From positions 280,939-344,938 of the forward strand of contig JAUIGV010000001.1 in assembly GCA_030432565.1 (NCBI GenBank): a stretch of DNA of 64,000 nucleotides. The letters run 5' to 3'. The notes below the pieces were generated by a model. It saw nothing but the letters and a program-made list of their open reading frames with translations. It was not told where the DNA came from and ran no database searches. Numbering within the stretch: position 1 is the stretch's first letter; the number at the start of each line of letters is the position of its first letter. The translations under genes and the position numbers were made by a program. Source of the DNA: Verrucomicrobiia bacterium (GTDB taxonomy: Bacteria; Verrucomicrobiota; Verrucomicrobiia; Verrucomicrobiales; Akkermansiaceae). Below are positions 17,401-24,970 of the stretch, in pieces.

Positions 17401-20400
17401 GCGCCATCCGGGTTTTCGGTGACGGTGAGGTCATCGAGTAGGATCTCTCCTTCTTCGAGCATACCAAAGATGAACTCGCGCCATTGGCCATCGTTTCCGA
17501 CGGGACTGGAGGATGCGGTGGCGCGGAAGGTGTAGGTTTGCCATGAGGTTCTTGAAAGTTCATCACTGGCGGCCCAGGCGGCGGGCATGGAGTTGTCGGC
17601 GTCCGGATCAATGAGTTCGATGGTCGAGCCCAGGGCATCGGCTTTGTCGGGCCATCTGCCCCCGTCGAAGTAGCGAAGAGTGTCGACTGGATTGTTGTTT
17701 CGGTCTCGCAGGGTGATCGTTTCGCTGCGGCGGCTCAGGCTCCCCTCAAATGGTCCGAGAGCCGTAATGCCCGGATGCTGGGTGGCAAGGGTGGCGGGGT
17801 CGTTCGCGATGACGAGGAAGGCCCCGGCAGCGAGGGTGGTGTTTTCCGGAAAGGTGAAGTTAATACCCTCGCCGAAGTCCCAAGATGAAAGGTCGACGCT
17901 TTCGCTTCCGCGGTTGTAGAGCTCAATCCACTGGGTGTTGCCGGGGCGGGATGGGAGTGGGGGAAGGCCGGGGTCGAGGATGAATTGGGCTTCTGCTTCA
18001 AGATCAAAAGCGATGTCACTGCTTCCAATGGTGCGTTGGTGAACCTCGACCGAGATGCGATTTGTTCCGGCGACAGCGGTGCCCGGAGGCACGGGGATTG
18101 GGGAGAATTCAGACCATTCGGCATCTCCCACAGAGCCACTGGCGAGAGTGGAAGAATCGACATCGCCCTCAGGCATTTGGAAGCGGTCCAATTCCACTCC
18201 GTTGAGATAAAAGATAGCGCCATCGTCGATACGATGTCTCAGGTTTAGTGTTTCGAGATCACCGGCCTCTTGGGCGGTGAGGGTGAAATCAGTTTCGAAA
18301 TAATAGGTCACCACTCGAGGGAAATTACCGGCGGGGTTGGATAGGGTTGCAGTGTTTAGCCCGGTATCGTAGGCGAGGAAGGTTGCTCCTGATTGCCAAT
18401 TGCCGCCTACCGGGTGATTGTTGGCGGCCCAGTCGGAAGCGAGTGAATCGCCACTTTCATTGTAGCGCCACGTTGCTCCCGAGGTGACGAGCGAGCTACT
18501 TTCGATGGTCGGGGGCACGCCGGGATCGGAATCGAGAATGGGTGGGTTGTAGCAGATCTCGTTGATGACAATGTCGGTTTCGAACTCGAAGGAATTGGCC
18601 GAGCCTGGAGTCTTTACGTTCGGAAAAATCCACTGTCCGGGATATTGTGGGCTGAGGCCGCGAAGGCGGTTGGTGATTTCCTGTCCGTCGGCCAGGGCAT
18701 TGCCGTTTGATGAGAGCAGAAAGACCTTGTCCCCGGCGATCGGGATGACACCAAGGGCGTTTTGATCGAGGAGAAGAATTCCGCCGGGATTCAGAGTGGT
18801 CGAGGGGAGCGGGATCAAAGTGGTGCTGGAGCCTTCAATTTGAACGGAGTAACCGTTCGTGGTGATGGGGGAAGTGCCGGGGTTGATCACTTCGACGAAA
18901 AAGTCGGCCGACCCGGCAGCGGGGATTTCGTTGAGGGCGAGTTCATTAATGGTGTTTGGATCCTCCGGGGTTTCGGTTCCCTCAAGCGTGGCTGCAAATG
19001 AAGTCGAGGTGTTGCCGGAAGCCGGGTGCAGGGAGATCGCGAGGACGTTGGGACCGCTTTGAAGTGCGGCCCCGGGGATGGTGACGAAGCCCGAAGTGGA
19101 CGGGGATGATACATCACTCAGGGCTTTGCTCGAGTGGGAGATCGCTCCGGCTGGCATATTGATGCGCTGGATTTCAGTTCCATTGAGATACACGACTGCT
19201 CCGTCGGCGACGAGTTGGTTCAAACGGACCGAGGTGTTGGCGGGATTCCCGGTGAAATTGAACGTTTGGCGGAAGTAAGAGGTGGCTCCGTTGTCGTTGA
19301 TCGGAGTGGTCACGGCCGAGCCGGGGAAAGCGGTGTCGAGGCCATATCTCGATTCGAGATAAGCACCGACCGCTTCGAACTCGGTCGGTGTCAGCTCGTC
19401 TTCGTAAATAAGAAGTTCGGCGATATCTCCGTCGAATCCACCGCTTCCGCCGAAGTGATTTCCAATCACGATGGGTTGGGGATTGAGCGCGGCTCCGGTA
19501 TCACCATCGGTGGATTCGAGCACGCCATCGATCCAGAGTTCGAATTGGTCGGAAGTCCGGTTGCGTCGAATCGCGACGATTTGATAGTCACTGGTGGAGA
19601 TGGAGGTCGACGAGATGGGGCCACCCAGCCCGGAGCCGTTGTCATAGCGTTTTTGAAAGGTAAAGCGTCCGCCATCTGATTTGAGCGATGTGAGCGGGTT
19701 CCCGCCGCCGGCAGTCTCCCGATCCCAAATGTAGGGTCCGCTTCCATTGGTGATCCCGCCGTTTCCGGGAGTGGAGTTGGCTTTCACGACGGCAAAGAAG
19801 ACGAAGCCGGAGGTTCCTCCGATTCCCGGCGCGACGGAAGTACGAAGGGCATCGTTGCCATCAAATCGGACTGCGGGTTCTCCCGATGGGGTGGCATTGG
19901 TTGCGAAGCTGGGATTGCCGGTGGCGGTGGCAGTTTGCGTTTGTCCGTCGGCCGTGGCGGTGTCGGGCCAGGAAGAGACAGTCTGACCGTTGCTGAGAGT
20001 GAGGTCGCTGGCGCGGAAGCGTTCGACGAGGTGGTCGGTCACGGTGAGCGAAGCCGGGCCGCCGCCTGCGTCCGTGCCAAAAAGGGTTTCGCCGGAAGTC
20101 CAGCTGGAGTCGTCAAAGCCGGAGGTGTTCCATTCTGGAGGTGGGTTGTTTCCGGAGTCATCGAATTTCCACGGAGCGTCATTTGCGACGAAGACGTAGG
20201 GGATCGGGCTGCCGGCCTGCGGGAAGTTTGCGGCTCCCGGAGTGCCCCCGATTTGCGAGCTGCTTCTCCACGAGGAGCTCTTCCCCGATAGAAGGGAATT
20301 TTCAATTTTGGCAAGCGTGGCTCCCGACCCATCCGGGCCGACGGGCCATTGGCCGGAGTCGGAGTAGTCGACCTCGTCCATGAGTCTTTCCGAGCGGCTT

Positions 20401-20732
20401 CTGAGCCTGATGGTTTCTCCGCCATTGGCGAGGCTGCCGGTGAATGGTCCTGCAACATCGAGACCGGCGAGAGCCGGGTTGGAAGGATCTCTGGCAATCA
20501 GAAAGTAGCCGCCGCCGGGAATGATTGTTCCCTCGGGGATGGTGAAATTGACTCCGCCCGTGATCTTCCAGCCGGAAAAGTCGACGTTGATGGCCATCTG
20601 GTTGTGGACCTCAATCCACTCAAGATCTTCGGACGCTCCTTGCGGGTTGTAGTTGATTTCGTTGAAGGTCACTACGCTGTCGGAAGCATTTAATGATTGC
20701 ACCAGTGCGAGAAAGAGGAGTGTTTTTTTCAT
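14484..20732 (-). CDS. Giant secreted protein with lamin-tail domains, LamG and CotH kinase-like domain
   Basis: A 2082-residue exported protein. After a signal peptide (MKKTLLFLALVQSLNA): a lamin-tail domain (FNEINYNPQGASEDLEWIEV, near 23); a LamG/concanavalin-like region about 230-480; a galactose-binding-like segment (about 490-590); further lamin-tail modules (about 595-720 and 940-1090); a CotH kinase-like domain about 1340-1720 with the family's HDLDFAF motif near 1617; another lamin-tail domain (VVSELFYNPAGQVEDTEFIE) and a C-terminal calcium-site-like segment (DATADADLDGVPALIEYYLG). CotH proteins are atypical protein kinases in spore coats and are frequent in secreted proteins of this phylum; whether this copy is active is unknown. 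Followed upstream by a terminator shared with the next gene. Confidence 0.9.
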   Translation of the reverse strand: MKKTLLFLALVQSLNASDSVVTFNEINYNPQGASEDLEWIEVHNQMAINVDFSGWKITGGVNFTIPEGTIIPGGGYFLIARDPSNPALAGLDVAGPFTGSLANGGETIRLRSRSERLMDEVDYSDSGQWPVGPDGSGATLAKIENSLLSGKSSSWRSSSQIGGTPGAANFPQAGSPIPYVFVANDAPWKFDDSGNNPPPEWNTSGFDDSSWTSGETLFGTDAGGGPASLTVTDHLVERFRASDLTLSNGQTVSSWPDTATADGQTQTATATGNPSFATNATPSGEPAVRFDGNDALRTSVAPGIGGTSGFVFFAVVKANSTPGNGGITNGSGPYIWDRETAGGGNPLTSLKSDGGRFTFQKRYDNGSGLGGPISSTSISTSDYQIVAIRRNRTSDQFELWIDGVLESTDGDTGAALNPQPIVIGNHFGGSGGFDGDIAELLIYEDELTPTEFEAVGAYLESRYGLDTAFPGSAVTTPINDNGATSYFRQTFNFTGNPANTSVRLNQLVADGAVVYLNGTEIQRINMPAGAISHSSKALSDVSSPSTSGFVTIPGAALQSGPNVLAISLHPASGNTSTSFAATLEGTETPEDPNTINELALNEIPAAGSADFFVEVINPGTSPITTNGYSVQIEGSSTTLIPLPSTTLNPGGILLLDQNALGVIPIAGDKVFLLSSNGNALADGQEITNRLRGLSPQYPGQWIFPNVKTPGSANSFEFETDIVINEICYNPPILDSDPGVPPTIESSSLVTSGATWRYNESGDSLASDWAANNHPVGGNWQSGATFLAYDTGLNTATLSNPAGNFPRVVTYYFETDFTLTAQEAGDLETLNLRHRIDDGAIFYLNGVELDRFQMPEGDVDSSTLASGSVGDAEWSEFSPIPVPPGTAVAGTNRISVEVHQRTIGSSDIAFDLEAEAQFILDPGLPPLPSRPGNTQWIELYNRGSESVDLSSWDFGEGINFTFPENTTLAAGAFLVIANDPATLATQHPGITALGPFEGSLSRRSETITLRDRNNNPVDTLRYFDGGRWPDKADALGSTIELIDPDADNSMPAAWAASDELSRTSWQTYTFRATASSSPVGNDGQWREFIFGMLEEGEILLDDLTVTENPDGAAVAMISNGTFDNLNSWRALGNHRDVEIVPDPDGGGNVLYLKAIGSTEHQHNHVEATLANNRSVSNGREYEVSFRARWLSGSHLLHTRLYFNRIPHTFHLERPEIFGTPGAPNSTLVTNAGPTSENLTHSPVVPAPGESVTVSADVFDADGVGSLILNYRIEGGAFTNVAMSRIGTTSKWEGTIPGQSTGNVVQFYLTATDDLGASTFIPAGGPDSRAMYEVEDGRAATTGCINNIRIVMDPADLTWMFTPRNLMSNGRVPCTVIDRENKPYYDAGVRIKGSQRARGQVNRVGFNLGFPSDQLFRNVHRSVAIDRSEGQVVGQREILFDLMATSSGGVPGEFNDLAYVISPNPIHTSAAVLQMARFGSVFLEDQFEDGSDGTVYEYELVYYPTTTDAGGYKVPQPDNVLGRDINNMGDDPEAYRWTYLIKNNQEFDDYLPAMTLGKQFSKSSADFNASVADVLDVDQWLRALAYSCATGAGDSFYSNSRHNGQFYGRPDGKILYFPHDLDFAFSATRNIFENRELNRIVANQSYRRAYLAHLHEICTTVYNQSWMAPWTSHFDECVPGGNVFSDDLGYINSRSNYILSQVNSQVPQVSFAITTNGGNNLTTSDSPVILEGTGWVNVNEIRLSNGTVLDTTWKTTDDWEIPLTLGIGSNAITLEAFDSRGNPVGTDSITVTRTGGPDTPGPDKLVVSELFYNPAGQVEDTEFIELLNVGASSLDLSGTRFTDGIDFTFPGATTLAPGEHILVVANRVAFEARYGTGLPIAGEFENGTVLSNGGELITLQNNTGIIIQSFTYGDSSPWPEEADGDDFSLVLVSPESLPDHNLASSWRASALRGGNPGTNDVCPAFVGDATADADLDGVPALIEYYLGTSDGTFGDTQPNLEYGTMVELGQIFPTYTVTHKVGTDEVEASAQVSLDLENWSNLAADIVLHQRVSNGDGTATSIWRSTRPFSTTPRQFFRLRVLIE

Positions 20733-20749
20733 ACGTGTGGAAAGGAAGC

Positions 20750-20777
20750 GGGCGGCCCTCCATTCTGAGGGCCGCCC
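20750..20777 (-). terminator. Terminator after the chimeric thrombospondin-3 protein gene
   Basis: A perfect 11-bp GC-rich stem (20750-20760 with 20767-20777) and six-base loop lie just past the stop at 20814 and only 18 bp before the start of the giant CotH gene. The following minus-strand tract is only moderately T-rich. Confidence 0.75.
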
Positions 20778-20813
20778 GTGATTCGTAAAGAAGGGAAATC
20801 GTTTCGAAGAAGA

Positions 20814-23156
20814 TTACTCCTCGATGCGGTAAAATTCCTTCAGGTCACTGGTCTCGAAGGCGGGAATGATGGCCTGACCACCGCCTGCGACGTCGGTTGT
20901 CACCGAGAGTGGCGGATCCAATGGAAGGAAGTTGCCGATCAGGTTGGGCGATTTGGTCACCTGATATGTTGTCTGGGGCCTGCCTCGAAATCCGATGGCG
21001 AACCGTCCGTCTGCAAGGAGAATTTGGTTGGTGATGAGAATCTGGCCGGGAGGGACTCCGGTCGCTACTTCATTACTGAGTGCATACATGTGGAAGCTAC
21101 CGCTGACTGCGGGGCCGCAAGGTTGGGTGTTTGCGGCGATGACGAGTTCGGTCCCCTGGGCGGTGTATTGGTAGGTCAGGTAGTAGGCATCATGGAGATT
21201 TCCGGAGCCGGTCAAAATGCCCGGACGGTCCAGTGGCATGGAGCTGAATGGCTGAACGATTTCCGAGCCGTTGGTGAAGATCACGTCGATAGGGCGCCCG
21301 GCTCCTTCCGTGTCCCAGAGGCGGCTGTAGATCCTGAGATCATAGGTGGTGCCTGGGGTTAATCCGGACAGCGTAAAGGTCTGGCTGTTACCGGGGGCGG
21401 CTCCAGTGCCGGAGTAGGTGAAGGAGTTGAGTAGGGATTCAATCTCAGTATCGGCTCCAGCTTCGAGTGGAAGCCAGTCACCCGGATTATTGACGATGGC
21501 ACTGAAGTTGGTTCCATTGGTATCCCACAGAAAGTTGGCCGGCTGGATGTTGGGGTCGAGCGGATCAAAGGAAACTCCATTGACGGTGGCAGTTTGCCCT
21601 CCGCTCACGAGATGAGTGTAGGTTTTCGAGGAATCGATTCCACTGCTGGCGGCATCGGTGATAGGGACAATGGCGACCGGTCCCACGGGTCCGGGGAGGT
21701 CGTTGGCATCAAACGGGCTTGAGCTGTAGGTGATTTCCCAGCTGTCGATGGCATAATCGCCATCGGTATCACAGAGGGTCGGATCTGTGCCGGTGTCGTT
21801 CATGTCAACTAGGGTGCCGGTGTTGGTTTCGACTTCGTCGCTGAGTCCATCGAGGTCAGTATCGGGGTTGGTTGGATCGGTCGTCGGGCGGCTCCCGGAG
21901 GGATTGATTTCCTCGTTGTCGCTCAGGTTGTCGTTATCGGTGTCGCTCTCGGTGGGGTCGATGTCGGGATACAGCAGGCTGGCTTCCAGTTCTTCGGCAT
22001 CGCTGAGTCCGTCGGAGTCGAAGTCCTCGTTGCCGGTGACGGCGGAGAGATCGGTGAGATTTCCGGCCCAGCGTTGTTCCCAGTCATCCGTGAGATTGTC
22101 GAAGTCGTCGTCCTTGTTGAGACTTAGGGTGAGAATTCGTTCCAAAGATTCAGTCCCGGTGCCTTGGACGCGGATGGAGTATAACTGGCCGTCCACGGAA
22201 TTTCCTCCGGTGAAATCAAAATTTCCGATCTCGAGGCGACCGCCGGTGATTTGGAATTTATCATTGTCGGTGTCCCCATCTCCGGCCACCAAGGTAAAGG
22301 TTGAGGTGTCGGGGTTTTCCTGGAAGGTCGCGGAAAGGTCTCCGATGAGGCTTCCCTGCGGTGCTCCGGAAGCAAAGGAATTTCCGCTGAGCTCAAATCG
22401 ATAGTCGCTCTGCGTGATGGTTGAGATTGCCACATTGTCCAGAAGAGTACTCTCCAGGTTCCCGATTTCGAAATAGAGTTCTCCCGAATTATTATCCCAG
22501 GTGAATCCCGTACCGTTATAGACTTCCGTGCCATCGACGGTGGCTACGACGTCGATATTGCCACCATCATCAAAGGTGCTGAAGCTGAAATCAACCACGA
22601 CATGGCGGGTTCCGATCGTCGGAGTGAATGAACCCTGCGCGCCCAGTCCGGTGCCATTGTCAAAGACCTGGGTTCCGCCGTTGAAGCGAAAAAGCAACCC
22701 CACATCAGTTTCAGGTTCATTCACCCGGAAGCCCGGTTCACCTGTCCCTGGTCCACTGATACCCATATTGACCGACACCCAGTTGTTGGAGTCGCTGTTT
22801 CCTGCGATCCAGTCGAATTCGACGCGAATCCCACCATCGGAAAGAATGAGCGGGCCTGTGGAAGGGGAAGCCCAATTGTGCCAGACTCCCGGAGTTGTGG
22901 TGTCATTGTCGGGATCCTGGTGGAAACGAATTCTACCCGTCCTGTTGTTCAGGAAGTTGAGCTGGTTTCCAGCGATGCCATGTTGGATCCGTGACGAGCG
23001 AATCTGGATGTCGGAAGCCACCCCGCTACGACGACCGGTTTGGTCCGATTGGTCGAGATTCCCGGTGTCCGGGGCATCGAAGGTGTCTTGCAAGAGGAGG
23101 GTCTGGGCTCCGGCGAGGCAGGAGCAGCCCATGAGAATTCCGAGAGCGGTTTTCAT
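20814..23156 (-). CDS. Secreted modular protein: LamG-like, cadherin-like and thrombospondin type-3 calcium repeats
   Basis: About 780 residues from ATG 23156, chosen because it starts the signal peptide MKTALGILMGCSCLAGAQ. The first 240 residues closely match the neighbouring PEP-CTERM protein (shared NLDQSDQTGRRSG, SSRIQHGI, NQLNFLNNRTGRIRFH). A cadherin-like piece follows (FELSGNSFASGAPQGSL), then calcium repeats of the DxDxDGxxD type (DFDSDGLSDAEE, DTDNDNLSDNEE, DTDLDGLSDEVE, DTDGDYAIDSWE). The C-terminal 300 residues match the 24971-27259 protein (AKTYTHLVSGGQ-like, QILITNQILLADGRFAI, FYRIEE end). No PEP-CTERM tail. It is therefore a chimera of its two neighbours. Probably a surface or matrix protein. 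Confidence 0.88.
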   Translation of the reverse strand: MKTALGILMGCSCLAGAQTLLLQDTFDAPDTGNLDQSDQTGRRSGVASDIQIRSSRIQHGIAGNQLNFLNNRTGRIRFHQDPDNDTTTPGVWHNWASPSTGPLILSDGGIRVEFDWIAGNSDSNNWVSVNMGISGPGTGEPGFRVNEPETDVGLLFRFNGGTQVFDNGTGLGAQGSFTPTIGTRHVVVDFSFSTFDDGGNIDVVATVDGTEVYNGTGFTWDNNSGELYFEIGNLESTLLDNVAISTITQSDYRFELSGNSFASGAPQGSLIGDLSATFQENPDTSTFTLVAGDGDTDNDKFQITGGRLEIGNFDFTGGNSVDGQLYSIRVQGTGTESLERILTLSLNKDDDFDNLTDDWEQRWAGNLTDLSAVTGNEDFDSDGLSDAEELEASLLYPDIDPTESDTDNDNLSDNEEINPSGSRPTTDPTNPDTDLDGLSDEVETNTGTLVDMNDTGTDPTLCDTDGDYAIDSWEITYSSSPFDANDLPGPVGPVAIVPITDAASSGIDSSKTYTHLVSGGQTATVNGVSFDPLDPNIQPANFLWDTNGTNFSAIVNNPGDWLPLEAGADTEIESLLNSFTYSGTGAAPGNSQTFTLSGLTPGTTYDLRIYSRLWDTEGAGRPIDVIFTNGSEIVQPFSSMPLDRPGILTGSGNLHDAYYLTYQYTAQGTELVIAANTQPCGPAVSGSFHMYALSNEVATGVPPGQILITNQILLADGRFAIGFRGRPQTTYQVTKSPNLIGNFLPLDPPLSVTTDVAGGGQAIIPAFETSDLKEFYRIEE

Positions 23157-23202
23157 ACTGGTGTGTTTGTTTTGGGGGGAGGCAGAAAAGGGTAGCGACC
23201 AT

Positions 23203-24021
23203 TCAGTTTGAGCGACGGCGCCGGACAAGACCCGCAAGGCCTAGTAATGACATGAGCACAACCGAAGGCTCGGGGATGGATGAGATTGTCACATTATCGA
23301 GCAAGGTGTTCTGCAAGTTGCCGATTTCGAAATAAAGCTCGCCGCCATTGTTATCCAGTGTGAAGGGGTTTCCATTATAGACCTCGGTGCCATCGACGTT
23401 CGCGATCAGGCCGACGTTTGTTCCGTCTGCAAAGGAATCGAGCGTGTAGTCGAAGGTGACCCGGCGGGTGCCGATGGTTGGAGAAAAAGAACCTTGTGCG
23501 GTTAAGTCGGCGCCGTTGTCGAAAAGCTGGGTTTCGCCGTTAAAGCGCAGGAGCATTCCGATATCAGTTTCCGGATGGTTCACCCGGAAGCCGGGTTCCG
23601 GAACTCCCGGCCCGCTGATGCCGAAATTGACGGAGACCCAGTTGTTTGTTGAGTTGTCGGTCACGTTCCAGTCGAACGCGATGCGGAGATTTTGAGTTCC
23701 GAGAATGGTGGAGCCGGTAATGCCCGAGGCCCAGTCGTACCAGATGCCGGCCGTCCCGGTATCATTGTCGGAATCATCATGGAAACGAATCCGACCGGTT
23801 CGGTTGTTGAGGAAGTTCAGCTGGTTTGAGACGATTCCATGCTGGATCCGGGAAGAGCGAACTTGAATCCCCGGAACAAGGCCGGATCGACGGCCGGTTT
23901 GATCGGACTGATCCAGGTTGTTGATATCCGGTGCATTGAAATTGTCCTGAAAAAGGACCGTTCCGGAAACGAGTGAAGAGGAAAGGGCGAAACCGGCGAT
24001 CAGAATCGAGTTTTTATTCAT
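23203..24021 (-). CDS. PEP-CTERM sorting domain protein with LamG-like domain
   Basis: A 272-residue exported protein: signal peptide (MNKNSILIAGFALSSSLVSG), a LamG-like beta-sandwich domain of about 215 residues, and a C-terminal PEP-CTERM signal (SIPEPSVVLMSLLGLAGLVRRRRS) comprising the PEP motif, a hydrophobic helix and an Arg cluster. This tail is recognised by exosortase and implies surface or matrix export and an exosortase elsewhere in the genome. The LamG part is nearly the same as the N-terminal domain of the downstream gene, showing a recent duplication. The two genes are 46 bp apart and probably cotranscribed. Confidence 0.93.
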   Translation of the reverse strand: MNKNSILIAGFALSSSLVSGTVLFQDNFNAPDINNLDQSDQTGRRSGLVPGIQVRSSRIQHGIVSNQLNFLNNRTGRIRFHDDSDNDTGTAGIWYDWASGITGSTILGTQNLRIAFDWNVTDNSTNNWVSVNFGISGPGVPEPGFRVNHPETDIGMLLRFNGETQLFDNGADLTAQGSFSPTIGTRRVTFDYTLDSFADGTNVGLIANVDGTEVYNGNPFTLDNNGGELYFEIGNLQNTLLDNVTISSIPEPSVVLMSLLGLAGLVRRRRSN

Positions 24022-24970
24022 GAAGAAAATTATTTGTTTTAATAAGGTGCAGGTTTGGATCTAGATCACAAGAAACCGTTGTTTGGCAAGCTAAAACGCC
24101 CGGCTTGCTGCCGGGGAAATACGCTTTTGGAAGGAGGGGCCTGAAGCCACCTTTGGGCCGGGATCGAGCGGGAGGCAAGGGGAGTGGATTCGGCTTCCAG
24201 CTCCGTGTTCCGATTTGCCAGGCCAAAAGCTCCGGACAAACTCCGCTGCGTTCAGGCCGTTTGTTGACCTCAAAAAGTATCTTCCCGGATTGAGCGCAAC
24301 GAACGCATCTCCATTCAGACTGCTATCGTACTCGCTTTGGTAAAGGTGATGATGTCATCGAGACCATCTCCGTTGAAGTCGCCCGATTCTGGAAACTCGT
24401 CTTGAGACGAAAACGCGGATCCCCAAGTCTCCGGAGCTGGACAACCGCGGGGACCAAAGGTCTGCTCATTCATCTCCAGTCGTAAGATGGAAGCGATAAC
24501 GACCAGCTTCTCCAAATCGTTACATAGAACTTTCATTATTGTCGTGCCCCCGCAACCTGACAGGAAAAATTCAATATCAATCGGGTGTGCGTATTGAGGC
24601 ACGTTGAATGACATCTGAGGAATTCTGAAACAAGTCATGCAGAACAAGGTATGCAGTGTGGATTACCAGCGGCAAACGAGAACCGCTGATGTCAAGATGT
24701 CAGGCGATGGTGCAACCACCCCGAGCCCCGTCGCTCGCCTTGAAACGCCAGATACCTGGCTCTGCTTGGCAGTGGGTTTCGAAGAACCACCGAACTCCCT
24801 TCAAGCGTTCCTACACATGCAGGTCAGTCAGCACGGATTCATCTCAATTTCTATAACGTTTTGCTCGAATCTCACTGAGCTTGGCAGACTGTTAAGCCGG
24901 TCTCCGTGGCAGCTTTTAGGCTCCTGGTTTGCTGGTCCCACGAATGCAAAGCAGGCTTCAAATCAGTTCA
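24022..24970. other. Gene-poor 950-bp spacer
   Basis: No intact gene is seen. It contains a GC-rich hairpin near 24100-24116 and, at 24315-24420 on the minus strand, a remnant of an FG-GAP/VCBS protein (listed separately). Nothing convincing is seen between 24420 and 24970 on either strand. The spacer separates two related secreted-protein genes, so it may be the scar of gene turnover. Confidence 0.6.
24315..24420 (-). pseudogene. FG-GAP/VCBS repeat remnant
   Basis: The minus strand reads WGSAFSSQDEFPESGDFNGD and then GLDDIITFTKASTIAV before a stop. The D-F-N-G-D-G-x-D-D-I pattern is the calcium-binding core of FG-GAP/VCBS beta-propeller repeats, which occur many times in intact proteins. 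Only one copy is left, with no signal peptide or further repeats, so this is a decayed fragment. Confidence 0.5.

Noticed and set aside
24091..24273. Minus-strand open frame in the 24-kb spacer
   Set aside because: No start signal, no domain, and not continued in any sensible way.
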